In this document: positions 45,128 to 58,554 of the stretch, piece by piece | Numbering within the stretch: the stretch's first letter is position 1 | Layout: each line of letters starts with the position of its first letter | Source of the DNA: Mesorhizobium sp. WSM3860 | GTDB taxonomy: Bacteria; Pseudomonadota; Alphaproteobacteria; Rhizobiales; Rhizobiaceae | Length of the DNA stretch: 64,000 bases | NCBI RefSeq assembly: GCF_002294995.1 | Contig: NZ_NSGF01000005.1 | Location: 124,001-188,000 of the forward strand | Direction: 5' to 3' | Notes under the pieces: generated by a model | Told to the model about the DNA's origin: nothing | Database searches by the model: none | What the model saw: the letters and a program-made list of their open reading frames with translations, nothing else | Position numbers and translations under genes: made by a program

Positions 45128-45959
45128 GGGCAAGGTGGCGGTGGTGACCGGCGCCGGCGCCGGCATCGGCAAGGCATGCGCCCTCGCCATCGCGCGCGAG
45201 GGCGGCAGAGTGGTGGTGGCCGACATTGATGCCTCGGCGGCCATCGCCTGCACCACGCAGATCGGGGCCGAAGCAGACCACACGCTGGCCCTAGCCATGG
45301 ACATCGCCGATGCGCAGGCGGTGGCAGCGCTGTTCGAGACGGCGCAGCGGCACTTCGGTGGGGTCGACCTGCTGGTGAACAACGCGAGCGCCATGCATCT
45401 GACCCCGCGCGACTGCGCGATCCTCGACCTGGACCTGGCGGTCTGGGATCAGACCATGGCGACCAATCTGCGCGGCACGCTGCTCTGCTGCCGACAGGCC
45501 ATCCCATTGATGATCGCCCGCGGCGGTGGTGCGATCGTCAACATGTCGTCGTGCCAGGGGCTCAGCGGTGACACCGCGCAGACGTCCTACGCCGCGTCGA
45601 AGGCGGCGCTGAACATGTTGTCGGCCTCGCTCGCCACGCAGTACGGTCATGCGCACATCCGCTGCAACGCCGTTGCGCCGGGTCTCATCATGACCGAGCG
45701 TCTCCTCGCCAAGCTTGACGAATGCATGCAACGGCATCTGCGCCGGCACCAGCTCCTGCCGCGTGTCGGCCGCCCCGAGGACGTGGCCGCGCTGGTGGCG
45801 TTCCTGCTCTCCGATGATGCTGCATTCATTACCGGGCAGGTCGTGTGCATCGACGGCGGCATGCTGGCGCATGTGCCGACATACGCTGACGGAGGCAACA
45901 GCGCCGCCGCGCGGCCTGCCGGCGGCATCGCAGAAGCGGCCGCGGAGCAGCACTGCTGA
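45114..45959 (+). CDS. SDR of the gibberellin operon (SDR-GA)
   Basis: The ATG at 45114 has CCAGGAGG seven bases upstream. The 281 aa product has VVTGAGAGIGKACALAIA, NNASAM, the catalytic NMSSCQGLSGDTAQTSYAAS followed by Lys, and FITGQVVCIDGGM. SDR-GA oxidises GA12-aldehyde to GA12. The C-terminal 25 residues (alanine-rich) are extra compared with usual SDRs. Its stop overlaps the CYP117 start (TGATG). Confidence 0.88.
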   Translation: MGRFEGKVAVVTGAGAGIGKACALAIAREGGRVVVADIDASAAIACTTQIGAEADHTLALAMDIADAQAVAALFETAQRHFGGVDLLVNNASAMHLTPRDCAILDLDLAVWDQTMATNLRGTLLCCRQAIPLMIARGGGAIVNMSSCQGLSGDTAQTSYAASKAALNMLSASLATQYGHAHIRCNAVAPGLIMTERLLAKLDECMQRHLRRHQLLPRVGRPEDVAALVAFLLSDDAAFITGQVVCIDGGMLAHVPTYADGGNSAAARPAGGIAEAAAEQHC

Positions 45960-47302
45960 TGGACATGCTCCTCAACCCCCTGGACCGTCGGCGCCGGTTG
46001 CGGCAAAACATCCCGGTCATGCCCGGCGCTTTCCCGCTGATCGGGCATCTTCCCGCCATCGTCTGCGACCTGCCGCGCCTGCTGCGGCGCGCGGAACGGA
46101 CGCTGGGCAGCCACTTCTGGCTGGATTTCGGCCCCGCCGGCCACCTGATGACCTGCATGGATCCGGATGCGTTCGCACTGCTCCGACACAAGGACGTGTC
46201 CTCGGCGCTGATCGAAGAGATCGCGCCCGAATTGCTTGGCGGAACGTTGGTCGCCCAGGACGGCGGCGCGCACCGGCAGGCGCGCGATGCGATCAAGGCG
46301 GCGTTCCTGCCGAAGGGGCTGACCCAGGCCGGGATCGGCGACCTGTTCGCGCCCGTTATCCGAGCGCGGGTGCAGGCGTGGCGCGACCGCGGCGACGTAA
46401 CCATCCTGCGCGAAACCGGCGACTTGATGCTCAAGCTAATCTTCAGCCTCATGGGAATCCCCGCGCAGGACCTGCCGAGATGGCATCGCAAGTACCGGCA
46501 ACTGCTGCAGTTGATCGTCGCGCCCCCCCTCGATCTCCCCGGACTGCCCTTGCGGCGCGGCCGCGCCGCCCGCGACTGGATCGACGCGCAGTTGCACCAG
46601 TTCGTCCGCGACGCGCGCGCGAATGCCGCGCGCACCGGGTTGATCAACGACATGGTGAGCGCCTTCGATCGCAGCGACGATGCGCTCTCCGATGACGTAC
46701 TGGTCGCCAACATCCGCTTGCTGCTGCTCGCCGGTCACGACACCACCGCCTCGACGATGGCCTGGATGGTGATCGAGTTGGCGCGACAGCCTATGCTGTG
46801 GGACGCCCTGGTCGAGGAAGCGCAACGCGTAGGCGCGGTGCCGACCCGGCACGCGGACCTGGCGCAGTGTCCGGTCGCCGAGGCGCTGTTCCGCGAGACG
46901 CTGCGAGTGCATCCGGCGACCACGCTCCTGCCGCGTCGCGCGCTGCAGGAATTGCAGCTCGGCCAACGGCGCATTCCCGCGGGCACCCATCTGTGCATCC
47001 CACTGCTGCATTTCTCGACCTCGGCGCTGCTGCACGAGGCGCCTGATCAGTTCCGCCTGGCACGGTGGCTGCAACGCACGGATCCGATCCATCCGGTGGA
47101 CATGCTGCAGTTCGGTACCGGCCCACACGTCTGCATCGGCTACCACTTGGTATGGCTGGAAATGGTGCAGTTCTGCATCGCCTTGGCGCTGACCATGCAC
47201 GAGGCCGGAGTGCGGCCGCGTTTGCTGAGCGGCGTCGAAAAAGGCCGGCGCTATTACCCGACCGCACATCCGTCCATGACAGTCCGCATCGGTTTCTCAT
47301 GA
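45959..47302 (+). CDS. cyp117: Cytochrome P450 CYP117, gibberellin biosynthesis
   Basis: A 447 aa P450 with LLLLAGHDTTASTMAWMVIE (I-helix acid/alcohol pair), EALFRETLRVHPATTLLPRR (ExxR) and the heme loop FGTGPHVCIGYHLVWLEMVQ with Cys392. In this pathway CYP117 oxidises ent-kaurene to ent-kaurenoic acid. It is 134 bp upstream of the GGPP synthase gene, the largest gap so far within the operon. Confidence 0.88.
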   Translation: MDMLLNPLDRRRRLRQNIPVMPGAFPLIGHLPAIVCDLPRLLRRAERTLGSHFWLDFGPAGHLMTCMDPDAFALLRHKDVSSALIEEIAPELLGGTLVAQDGGAHRQARDAIKAAFLPKGLTQAGIGDLFAPVIRARVQAWRDRGDVTILRETGDLMLKLIFSLMGIPAQDLPRWHRKYRQLLQLIVAPPLDLPGLPLRRGRAARDWIDAQLHQFVRDARANAARTGLINDMVSAFDRSDDALSDDVLVANIRLLLLAGHDTTASTMAWMVIELARQPMLWDALVEEAQRVGAVPTRHADLAQCPVAEALFRETLRVHPATTLLPRRALQELQLGQRRIPAGTHLCIPLLHFSTSALLHEAPDQFRLARWLQRTDPIHPVDMLQFGTGPHVCIGYHLVWLEMVQFCIALALTMHEAGVRPRLLSGVEKGRRYYPTAHPSMTVRIGFS

Positions 47303-47435
47303 GCTGGCATGGCATGCCCCGTGTGGCGAGGCAGCGGCGCCGGCGACGGGCAGCATTGCAGCACTCGGCGCAACCGCTCGGCGCCGGCGACACTGCGGCT
47401 CGGCGCTCGCAGTGGCCGTGTCAGGTACAAGGACT

Positions 47436-48443
47436 ATGAACAGCATGCAGACCGGTTCCACGCTACACGACGACCGAACTGGCGTTTCCGCGCTCGGCGG
47501 ATTGGGCGCGAAGTCGCGCGGCGCATCCGGCGCGCTACCGCCGGAGATCTGGATGCAGGACGGCGCAAAGCGCGTCGAACAGGCGCTTGCGCGTCTTCTC
47601 TGCGCCGAAGATGACGGTGAGACCGAGCTGATGGCGGCCATGCGCTACGCCACCTTGCACGGCGGCAAGCGCACCCGCGCCTTGCTCTGTCTGGCTGCCG
47701 GCGCACTGGCCGATACGCCGGCGCACATGCTCGACGACGTCGGAGCCGCCATCGAGATGATGCACGCCTGTACCCTGGTCCACGATGACCTGCCCGCGAT
47801 GGACAACGACGTGCTTCGCCGCGGCCTTCCGACCGTGCACGTCAAGTTCGGCGAAGCCACTGCGATCCTGGTCGGTGATGCGCTGCAGGCGCACGCCTTC
47901 CTGACCTTGGCGAGGCTGGATGCGCCAGGTAACAACCGTATAGCGATCGTGCGCGAACTGGCGCAGGCGGTGTCCGCCCAAGGTGCCGCAGGGGGGCAAG
48001 CCTTGGATCTGTCGCTAGTCGGAAAGCACGTCGAGCTGGACAGGATCGTGGCGATGCACCGGATGAAGAGCGGAGCGCTAGTACGCGCGTCCGTTCGCAT
48101 GGGCGCGCTCTGTGCCATTGCGGAGGATGCCCTGCACGCTGCGCTGTACTGTGCGCTCGATCGCTATAGCGCCTGTTTCGGACTCGCCTTGCAGGTGGTC
48201 GACGACATTCTCGACGCGACAGCGGATGCCGCGGCGCTGGGCAAGACCCCTGGCAAGGACGCGGCGGCGCAGAAGCCGACTTGCGCGTCGATCATGGGGC
48301 TGCAGGCAGCGCGCCAGTTCGCGCTGGATCTGTTGCGCGACGCCGGGGAGGCCATCGCCCCGCTGGGGCCGCGTGCGGAGCCGTTGGCGCAGATGCTGCA
48401 GCGGGCCAAAGCGTATCTCTCCAAGCACGCGCCATGCGCATGA
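47436..48443 (+). CDS. Geranylgeranyl diphosphate synthase
   Basis: The 335 aa trans-prenyltransferase has the first aspartate-rich motif CTLVHDDLPAMDNDVLRRGL and the second GLALQVVDDILDATADAAAL, plus MRYATLHGGKRTRALLCLAA with substrate-binding Lys/Arg. The start at 47436 has AAGG upstream. It makes the C20 precursor for the CPS/KS pair. About 40 residues before the fold are poorly ordered in composition. Confidence 0.88.
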   Translation: MNSMQTGSTLHDDRTGVSALGGLGAKSRGASGALPPEIWMQDGAKRVEQALARLLCAEDDGETELMAAMRYATLHGGKRTRALLCLAAGALADTPAHMLDDVGAAIEMMHACTLVHDDLPAMDNDVLRRGLPTVHVKFGEATAILVGDALQAHAFLTLARLDAPGNNRIAIVRELAQAVSAQGAAGGQALDLSLVGKHVELDRIVAMHRMKSGALVRASVRMGALCAIAEDALHAALYCALDRYSACFGLALQVVDDILDATADAAALGKTPGKDAAAQKPTCASIMGLQAARQFALDLLRDAGEAIAPLGPRAEPLAQMLQRAKAYLSKHAPCA

Positions 48444-48747
48444 GCGCGCCCGTCCGCATGAAGTCGCCCCTGTGCCGCTGCGATCGGCCGGGGCCACCGG
48501 TGCATGCTGCGCTGCGTCCGCGTCCGCGGCAATAGTCAGCGCTTGCCCAGCACGGTCGCGGCACACCGGCGCTCTGCGCGCAAGCCTATGCAGCGCACCG
48601 GCGCCAGCATCGGGGCGCGTCGCCGCGCCGCAGCAGGGCGGCCGCACGGCGTTGCACATGCGCCGGGCCGCGACGGGCCTGCGGCGAGGCGCGCGGCGTC
48701 TGCCCGATCCTTATCCTCGGTAACCGTCTGCAGAAGGAACATCCCGC
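48444..48747. other. Gap inside gibberellin operon between GGPS and CPS
   Basis: 304 bp of very GC-rich DNA with no supported gene. It keeps operon continuity but is unusual because the other genes overlap or nearly so. AGAAGGAAC precedes the GTG start of CPS. Confidence 0.5.
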
Positions 48748-52352
<3,605 letters not shown>

Positions 52353-52460
52353 TGCCGGCGTAGTCCGCACGTGGTTAAAGGCGGTGTTGAGCAGCTATCC
52401 AATTCTGCGCCGCCTGACTTCCATCTCGAACGGTGCGGGGAACGCCAGCGCGCGGGCTGC

Positions 52461-53378
52461 TTAGTGTAGCAGTTGCACTGCGCATGCTGTGTGGAGCTTC
52501 TCCAGTGCCTGCCTAATGTCATCTCCGGCGTTGTCCGGCAACGGCAAAATAGGGCGCGGTGGCTCGACGTGCGCCAGACCGAGGTATTCGGCGATGACGA
52601 ACATAACGCGGAAGCTGCCGTAGTGCTTGAACAAGGTCCAGAGCGGCTCGAAAGCGCGGTTCAACCGAGCGGACTCCGCCACGTCGCCGGACTGCGCCGC
52701 ACGCGTCAGCGCAAGCGCCGGGACCGCCAGCAAACCTGCCGCAACGCTGTACCAGGTGTCACATCCGGCGAGCAGGGCATCCGCCGCGCCCCAATCGCCG
52801 CTGTATCCGATTGTGAACGTGTCAGGCGTCATCGACCGCAAGCGTGCCAGTTCTCCCGTGTAATCCTCATTCGCCGCCAGAGGCATTTTCACGGCGACGA
52901 TGTTGGACACCTCTGACAGCCGGGCGATCAATGCGTCGCTGAATGTGAAGCGCGTGGTGCTTGGATTGTTGTATATGCACAAAGGCAGTTCCCCCGCCTC
53001 GGCAACCGCGACGAAGTGCTGGAAGACTTCATCCTCATTCAGGGGAACGTAGGACATGGGTGCCAGGAGCAGGCCGTCAGCGCCAGCGGATTTTGCATCG
53101 CGCGCCAGAGCCTGAGCTTCGTCGGTACGCAATGCACCCACCCCCACGAAAAGAGGCGTTTTGCCGCCAATGCATTCCACGGCAGCCTGAACGGCGCGCT
53201 TGCGTTCTTCCCTCGTGAGGTAAGCATAACCGCCCGTGCTCCCCAAAAGGCCGATGGAGTCTGCTCCCGCTCGTTGGATACGCTCGAGAAAACGAGCCAA
53301 TGCCTCGGTGTCGACATGCCCTTTCGCATCGGTTGGCGTGAGGGGGAACGCCGACATGCCGCGAAACAAAGTCATCAT
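52461..53378 (-). CDS. Dihydrodipicolinate synthase (DapA) family lyase
   Basis: A 305 aa aldolase-fold protein: RGMSAFPLTPTDAKGHVDTE, IGLLGSTGGYAYLTREERKR, PLCIYNNPSTTRFTFSDALI with the YNNP Tyr, and VAVKMPLAAN with the Schiff-base lysine. The start is ATG 53378 or the adjacent 53375. The family also includes N-acetylneuraminate lyases and keto-acid aldolases. It lies 14 bp downstream of a LysE/RhtB exporter gene, so the two form an operon. Whether it makes lysine precursors or acts on another keto acid is unknown. Confidence 0.85.
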   Translation of the reverse strand: MMTLFRGMSAFPLTPTDAKGHVDTEALARFLERIQRAGADSIGLLGSTGGYAYLTREERKRAVQAAVECIGGKTPLFVGVGALRTDEAQALARDAKSAGADGLLLAPMSYVPLNEDEVFQHFVAVAEAGELPLCIYNNPSTTRFTFSDALIARLSEVSNIVAVKMPLAANEDYTGELARLRSMTPDTFTIGYSGDWGAADALLAGCDTWYSVAAGLLAVPALALTRAAQSGDVAESARLNRAFEPLWTLFKHYGSFRVMFVIAEYLGLAHVEPPRPILPLPDNAGDDIRQALEKLHTACAVQLLH

Positions 53379-53392
53379 CCATCCTTTCGAAA

Positions 53393-54031
53393 CTACATAG
53401 GGGAAAGCAGCATGCGCAGCCCGGCGAACACGAAGAACATTGCCAGCAGACTTTCGATCCAACGGCGACAGCGGCGATACAGAGCCACCATCGGCGGTGT
53501 GGAGAAGACAATGGCGTAGCCGCAGAATATCGTGACACTTAAGACGGCGCAGCCACCCAATATGGCCGCCATGGTCTGCCACGACGAATTCGGGCCGATT
53601 CCCAGTGTGACGAGCGCGATCCATGCCAGCACGGATTTTGGGTTCGCCAAATGCATCAGGAGGCCCCTTCCATAGAGCTTACCCCGTGAAAAAGCGACTT
53701 CGTCGGTCGAGGCGCGCACCGCCAGCTTCTCGTTCGACGTAAGCGCCGACCGTCCCGCCCTGAAGGCGAGGAATAGCAAGTAAAGGCCCCCGAAAACCTG
53801 CAGGATGAGCAGTGCCTGGGCGTACCTGGCCAAGAGGGCGGAGATGCCGGTCGAGGCCATAAAACCCCAGAAGATCGAGCCGCTGACGACGCCAGAGGCG
53901 AGTATGAGCGCGGCACCCCTGCCGCGCGACATGGCAACCCCCATGATGCGCATGTTGCTCGGGCCGGGGCTCCCTGCGGCAATGACATATGCAGCAAAGA
54001 CGATGAGTAACTGATGGAGATCGACATTCAT
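53393..54031 (-). CDS. LysE/RhtB family amino-acid exporter
   Basis: The 212 aa membrane protein has VIAAGSPGPSNMRIMGVAMS, the family hallmark after helix 1, LLILQVFGGLYLLFLAFRAG and LLMHLANPKSVLAWIALVTL, with about six hydrophobic segments. It should export an amino acid or related compound. GAGAGA lies directly before the ATG. It is the first gene of a two-gene operon with the DapA-like lyase. Confidence 0.88.
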   Translation of the reverse strand: MNVDLHQLLIVFAAYVIAAGSPGPSNMRIMGVAMSRGRGAALILASGVVSGSIFWGFMASTGISALLARYAQALLILQVFGGLYLLFLAFRAGRSALTSNEKLAVRASTDEVAFSRGKLYGRGLLMHLANPKSVLAWIALVTLGIGPNSSWQTMAAILGGCAVLSVTIFCGYAIVFSTPPMVALYRRCRRWIESLLAMFFVFAGLRMLLSPM

Positions 54032-54636
54032 TCTCTCAGCCCTTGATAATCTCGATCGGATCGATCGCACCGGATTGCCACGGCCATGGATCCGTCGACC
54101 GGAAACGTCATCCGGGGGCAATTTCTTGGCTCGCAATTTTGCATAAAGCATTCAATCTTCCGACCAGGGCATTCGTCGCCTCCGCCAATGCGTCGTCCGG
54201 CACGGTCACCAACGCAGGTGACGCAAATGTCGTCGCGCCATCGTTGACTGCCTCTCCGTTCATCATTGTGTCGGGCATTCCACTCCCGTCAGAAGTGGCA
54301 TCGACGTGGACGCTCACGGCTCTTAATCCCGGCGCAATATTCTCGATTCGACGTCGATGATGGGACCCTCAAACATCCAGGCAACTCCATCAATTCAAGC
54401 GCAAAGCATCCAAGAACGACGCGACCGGTCCCGATCGCTTCCATGACTACAAGCCAAAATCGCAGTTCACTGGTTCAAGATAAACTGCCACTTTCTGAGA
54501 TTTTCAGCGGTCCAGTATAGGAGGTTTCTCGCAGTACGGGAGCGACCGGTCCAATTAGCAATCCCTGCTCAAGAATGCGCCGCAAGAGCGGTCGCAGGTG
54601 GACAGCGCCATCACCCGCAGCGGCCGGGGTTTATTC
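54032..54636. other. Intergenic region with gene fragments upstream of nodM
   Basis: About 600 bp between the exporter gene and the nod box. On the minus strand at 54108-54371 a frame reads IENIAPGLRAVSVHVDAT, then NDGATTFASPALVTVPDDAL, regular enough to be a gene remnant, but I do not recognise it. The rest shows no coding features. Confidence 0.45.
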
Positions 54637-54683
54637 ATCCATAGCGTGGATGATAGCCATCCTAACAATCAATTTTACTGATC
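54637..54683 (+). promoter_or_regulatory. nod box upstream of nodM
   Basis: A 47 bp nod box with ATCCATAGCGTGGATG on the left and TAACAATCAATTTTACT on the right. It ends 93 bp before the nodM ATG. Its left half is identical to that of the nod box at 20825, apart from orientation. Confidence 0.92.
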
Positions 54684-54776
54684 TCACTGGATTTCATTAG
54701 AAGATTCTAACTGAGCACGCCGGGCGCGTGTTCGTCCTCGTCTGCGTCGGCTGCCGGGAAGAATTCGGAGAAGAAC

Positions 54777-56600
54777 ATGTGCGGGATTGTTGGCATCGTT
54801 GGGCAACAGCCGGTGTCGGAGCGCCTGGTCGACGCGTTGAAGCGTCTGGAATATCGCGGCTATGATTCGGCCGGCATTGCGACGATCACCGAGGGCACCT
54901 TGCACCGCCGGCGCGCCGAGGGCAAGCTCGTCAATCTCGAGACGAGACTGAAGGAAGAGCCGCTGAGTGGCACCATCGGCATCGCCCACACCCGCTGGGC
55001 AACCCATGGGCCACCGACGGAACGCAATGCACACCCGCACTTCACGGACGGTGTGGCCGTCGTCCATAACGGCATCATCGAGAATTTCGCCGAACTGAAG
55101 GACGAATTGGCGGCGACGGGAACCGAGTTCCAGACCGACACCGACACTGAGGTCCTTGCGCATCTCTTGGCAGGACACCGCCGGGCGGGCATGGGGCGCG
55201 GTGAGGCGGTGCATGCCATGCTGAAAAGCGTCAGGGGTGCCTACGCGCTTGCCATCCTCTTTGAAGATGATCCGTCGACCATCATTGCGGCGCGCAATGG
55301 ACCACCGCTGGCGATCGGTCATGGCGACGGCGAGATGTTCCTGGGCTCCGACGCGATCGCGCTTGCTCCATTCACGAATGAAATCACCTATCTCGTCGAC
55401 GGCGACTGGGCAGTTGTCAGCAGGACGGGCGCCGACATCTTTGATAACGACGGCCTCCCCGTCGCGCGTCCGCGCCAGACCTCCATGGCTGCGGCCACTC
55501 TGGCCAACAAGGGCAACCATCGCCACTTCATGGAGAAGGAAATCCTCGAGCAGCCCGAGGTCATCGCCGATGCGCTCGGTCAGTATACCAATCTCATAGA
55601 AAATGGCGCCGATGCGGTATTTGGCATCGACTTCGCCAGGATCCCGAGCTTGGCGATCTCTGCCTGCGGCACCGCGTATCTCGCGGGACTGATCGGAAAA
55701 TACTGGTTCGAGCGCTATGCGCGCCTGCCCGTCGAAATAGATGTTGCATCCGAATTCCGCTATCGCGAGATCCCGCTGTCGCCGCAGTCTGCGGCTCTTT
55801 TCATTTCACAGTCGGGCGAAACCGCCGATACGCTGGCATCGCTGAGGTACTGCAAGCAGCTTGGGCTGAAAATTGGCGCCGTCGTCAATGCGCGCGAATC
55901 GACCATCGCTCGGGAGGCCGATGTGGTCTTCCCGATCCTTGCCGGCCCGGAGATCGGTGTCGCCTCCACCAAGGCCTTCACCTGCCAGCTTGGCGTACTT
56001 GCAGCACTCGCCATCCACGCAGCCAAGGTCCGCGGAACCGTGACCGAAGATGAGGCGCAGGCGTTCGTCGGGAGCCTCGCCGAAATGCCGCGCCTCATGA
56101 GGCAGGTGCTGAACAGCATCCAGCCGGAGATTGAGCTTCTGTCGCGCGAACTGTCAAAGTGTCATCATGTCCTGTACCTCGGCCGTGGCACAAATTTCCC
56201 ACTGGCGATGGAAGGTGCGCTGAAGCTCAAGGAAATTTCCTACATCCACGCCGAGGGCTATGCGGCAGGTGAATTGAAACACGGTCCTATCGCATTGATA
56301 GACTCGAACATGCCAGTGATCGTCATCGCGCCACATGATCGCTTTTTCGACAAGACCCTCTCAAACATGCAGGAAGTGGCCGCCCGCGGAGGGCGCATTA
56401 TCCTCATCACCGATGGCAAAGGGGCAGCCGCATCGAAACTCGATACGATGCACACGATCGTGCTGCCGGCCACCGACGAGATTGTCGCGCCGATGATCTT
56501 CTCGCTGCCGATACAGCTTCTTGCCTATCACACGGCCGTCTGCGTGGGCACAGATCTCGACCAGCCACGCAACCTGGCGAAATCAGTCACAGTCGAATGA
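54777..56600 (+). CDS. nodM: NodM, glucosamine-6-phosphate synthase
   Basis: The 607 aa amidotransferase begins MCGIVGIVGQQPVSERLVDA with nucleophile Cys2 and continues EYRGYDSAGIATI and HTRWATHGPPTERNAHPH in the glutaminase domain; the isomerase half has SISACGTAYLAG-like SACGTAYLAGLIGKYW, SQSGETADTLASLR and ends AKSVTVE. It makes glucosamine-6-phosphate from fructose-6-phosphate and glutamine. The nod box upstream shows that this is the symbiotic copy (NodM) which feeds Nod factor chitin synthesis, not the housekeeping glmS. Confidence 0.95.
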   Translation: MCGIVGIVGQQPVSERLVDALKRLEYRGYDSAGIATITEGTLHRRRAEGKLVNLETRLKEEPLSGTIGIAHTRWATHGPPTERNAHPHFTDGVAVVHNGIIENFAELKDELAATGTEFQTDTDTEVLAHLLAGHRRAGMGRGEAVHAMLKSVRGAYALAILFEDDPSTIIAARNGPPLAIGHGDGEMFLGSDAIALAPFTNEITYLVDGDWAVVSRTGADIFDNDGLPVARPRQTSMAAATLANKGNHRHFMEKEILEQPEVIADALGQYTNLIENGADAVFGIDFARIPSLAISACGTAYLAGLIGKYWFERYARLPVEIDVASEFRYREIPLSPQSAALFISQSGETADTLASLRYCKQLGLKIGAVVNARESTIAREADVVFPILAGPEIGVASTKAFTCQLGVLAALAIHAAKVRGTVTEDEAQAFVGSLAEMPRLMRQVLNSIQPEIELLSRELSKCHHVLYLGRGTNFPLAMEGALKLKEISYIHAEGYAAGELKHGPIALIDSNMPVIVIAPHDRFFDKTLSNMQEVAARGGRIILITDGKGAAASKLDTMHTIVLPATDEIVAPMIFSLPIQLLAYHTAVCVGTDLDQPRNLAKSVTVE

Positions 56601-57228
56601 TTGGGAAGCTTTCATAGGTCGCAACGCTCGCACCGTTGGGAAAACTCCAAGCCCTTCAACCGGCGCAAGCGCGCACCGCCTTGGTGGAGCATGCCGGTAG
56701 CAACGATTGGTTATCCCTTTGGCCGCCCCTCACGCTGCTTGGCTGTGCCTACGGGCAACCCCGTCAGCGACGTGAACGGCGCCTTGACGTAAGTGATCTG
56801 CTTGTCCGAAGGATCCTGCGCGGCGAGCGCGGTCACGCCGGCGGCGGTCAGCGCGTCGAGGTCTTTGGACGCCTAGGTTGCATTGGAGTCGCCGCCGATC
56901 CGGTCGTTATCGAAGCTGGGATACTGGCCGAGCCCGAATCCGACTAGTCGGATGCGGCATGCCGCCTTCCAGCAGCATCTCCTCGCCCAGGCGGACGCTG
57001 AAGGGAAGGGGATAAGATAGTAGCCCCAAACGTGTGCACGATACTCTCGACGGGAAACCCATGGCGCTTGTCGCTGACCAGCGCGTCCTCATACCGTCGC
57101 TGTCCAGCCAAGGCTGAACAGCGCTTATCGCTGCGAATCAGACCGAAAGCGGAACGGCCTGATATAGCGCAAAGACACAGGAGAGCGCAGTGGTAAGGAT
57201 GGAAGGCATCAACATGGGACGGTAACTA
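56601..57228. other. Intergenic region with decayed gene remnant
   Basis: Minus-strand codons at 56711 to about 56875 read SKDLDALTAAGVTALAAQDP and DKQITYVKAPFTSLTGLPVG and then a stop, coding-like in composition, but the frame is broken upstream. More interrupted frames follow to 57110. I do not recognise the family. No FNR/FixK box (TTGAT-N4-ATCAA) was found before hemN. Confidence 0.45.
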
Positions 57229-58554
57229 TTGCAGACCACAAAAGATCACGAGGTCCGCCTGCCTTGGTACACCATCTATCCGACTGTCTCGGAGTTCTCT
57301 GGGGCGGTCGGCGCCGAGGCTTATGAGGAATGGCTCAGGAACCTACCGACTGACGATCCGGCGTCACTTTACTTGCACGTTCCGTTCTGCCGATCAAAGT
57401 GCTGGTTTTGCGGCTTTCCCACCGCAATCACTCGCCATGATGCGCCGATCTTCAATTATCTGGCGGCGCTGCATGACGAGATACGTTTGGTCTCGGAGCA
57501 CGCGCCGCAGGCGCTGCCCGTCAGCGATGTGCATTTTGGCGGGGGAACGCCAACTCTCATGGGGCCAGTAGAGTTCCTCGCCATCATGGAGTTGCTGCGC
57601 CGCAGCTTTGCGCTCGAAAAAACGGCTACGATCGCCGTCGAGATCGACCCACGCACGTTCACGGCCGACATGGCCGAAGCCTTGGAAGCAGCAGGCGTGA
57701 ACCGCGCGAGCCTCGGCGTGCAGAGCTTCGATCCCATTGTTCAAAAAGCGATCAACCGGGTCCAAACTGAGGCGCAAACCGCGGCTGCCGTCGAAATGCT
57801 GCGTCGGCATGGAGTGAGAAGCATCAACTTCGACCTCATCTTTGGTCTCCCGCATCAAACGGTGCAATCTTGCGTCGAGACCACGAGAGCGGCGGTCGCC
57901 ATGCGCCCCAACCGGCTTGCGGCGTTCGGCTACTCCCACATCCCGTCCTTTATTAGGAATCAGCGCCTCATCGAGGAGGCATCTCTTCCAGGCAGCGCTG
58001 CCCGCGCCGAACAGGATGCGGCCATTGCTGTGACGCTGATTGCCGCCGGCTACCGAGAGATCGGGCTCGACCATTTCGCCTTGCCGGACGACGATCTCGC
58101 CCTGGCACAGAAAACCGGTCGCCTGCGGCGCAACTCGCTGGGTTACTCGGCCGACACCTGCAAAACCGTGATCGGTTTCGGCGCGTCGGCTATCGGGCGT
58201 GTCGGCGAGGGTTACGTCCAGAACGAGGTTACACGGGATTCCTACAGCCGGCACATCGCAGCTGGCCGTCTGGCGACGTCAAAGGGCTACCGTCTTACCG
58301 ACGAAGACCGCGCGCGAGCCGCAATCATCGAGCGATTAATGTGCGATCTCGAGGCCGATGTGCCGGCAATCTGTGCCGCCCACGGGTCTGATCCGATCCA
58401 TTTTCTCGAATCAGCTGAACGCTTGGCGATGCTTACCAAGGACGGAATGGTGGACATCGAAAAGGGTTTTGTCCGCGTATCGCGGCAGCATCGCTTTGCG
58501 ATTCGCTCTGTTGCTGCCGCATTCGATGCTTTTCTCGACCGGGTTGCCCCGTGA
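57229..58554 (+). CDS. hemN: HemN-like oxygen-independent coproporphyrinogen III oxidase (radical SAM)
   Basis: The 441 aa product has the radical SAM cluster cysteines C54, C58 and C61 in HVPFCRSKCWFCGFP, followed by DVHFGGGTPTLMG, RASLGVQSFDPIVQKAINRV and NFDLIFGLPHQT, the HemN/HemW family layout with WYTIYPT near the start as in HemN. The start codon is TTG; no ATG or GTG fits before the conserved region and the ribosome site is weak. The fourth residue of the classic CxxxCxFCxC pattern is missing as in HemN relatives such as HutW. It could supply heme under low oxygen in nodules. Confidence 0.82.
   Translation: MQTTKDHEVRLPWYTIYPTVSEFSGAVGAEAYEEWLRNLPTDDPASLYLHVPFCRSKCWFCGFPTAITRHDAPIFNYLAALHDEIRLVSEHAPQALPVSDVHFGGGTPTLMGPVEFLAIMELLRRSFALEKTATIAVEIDPRTFTADMAEALEAAGVNRASLGVQSFDPIVQKAINRVQTEAQTAAAVEMLRRHGVRSINFDLIFGLPHQTVQSCVETTRAAVAMRPNRLAAFGYSHIPSFIRNQRLIEEASLPGSAARAEQDAAIAVTLIAAGYREIGLDHFALPDDDLALAQKTGRLRRNSLGYSADTCKTVIGFGASAIGRVGEGYVQNEVTRDSYSRHIAAGRLATSKGYRLTDEDRARAAIIERLMCDLEADVPAICAAHGSDPIHFLESAERLAMLTKDGMVDIEKGFVRVSRQHRFAIRSVAAAFDAFLDRVAP

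Noticed and set aside
47059..47080. Sigma-54-like TGGCACG-N4-CTGCA inside CYP117
   Set aside because: It lies within a conserved coding region and has a mismatch in the -12 element; chance match is likely in GC-rich DNA.
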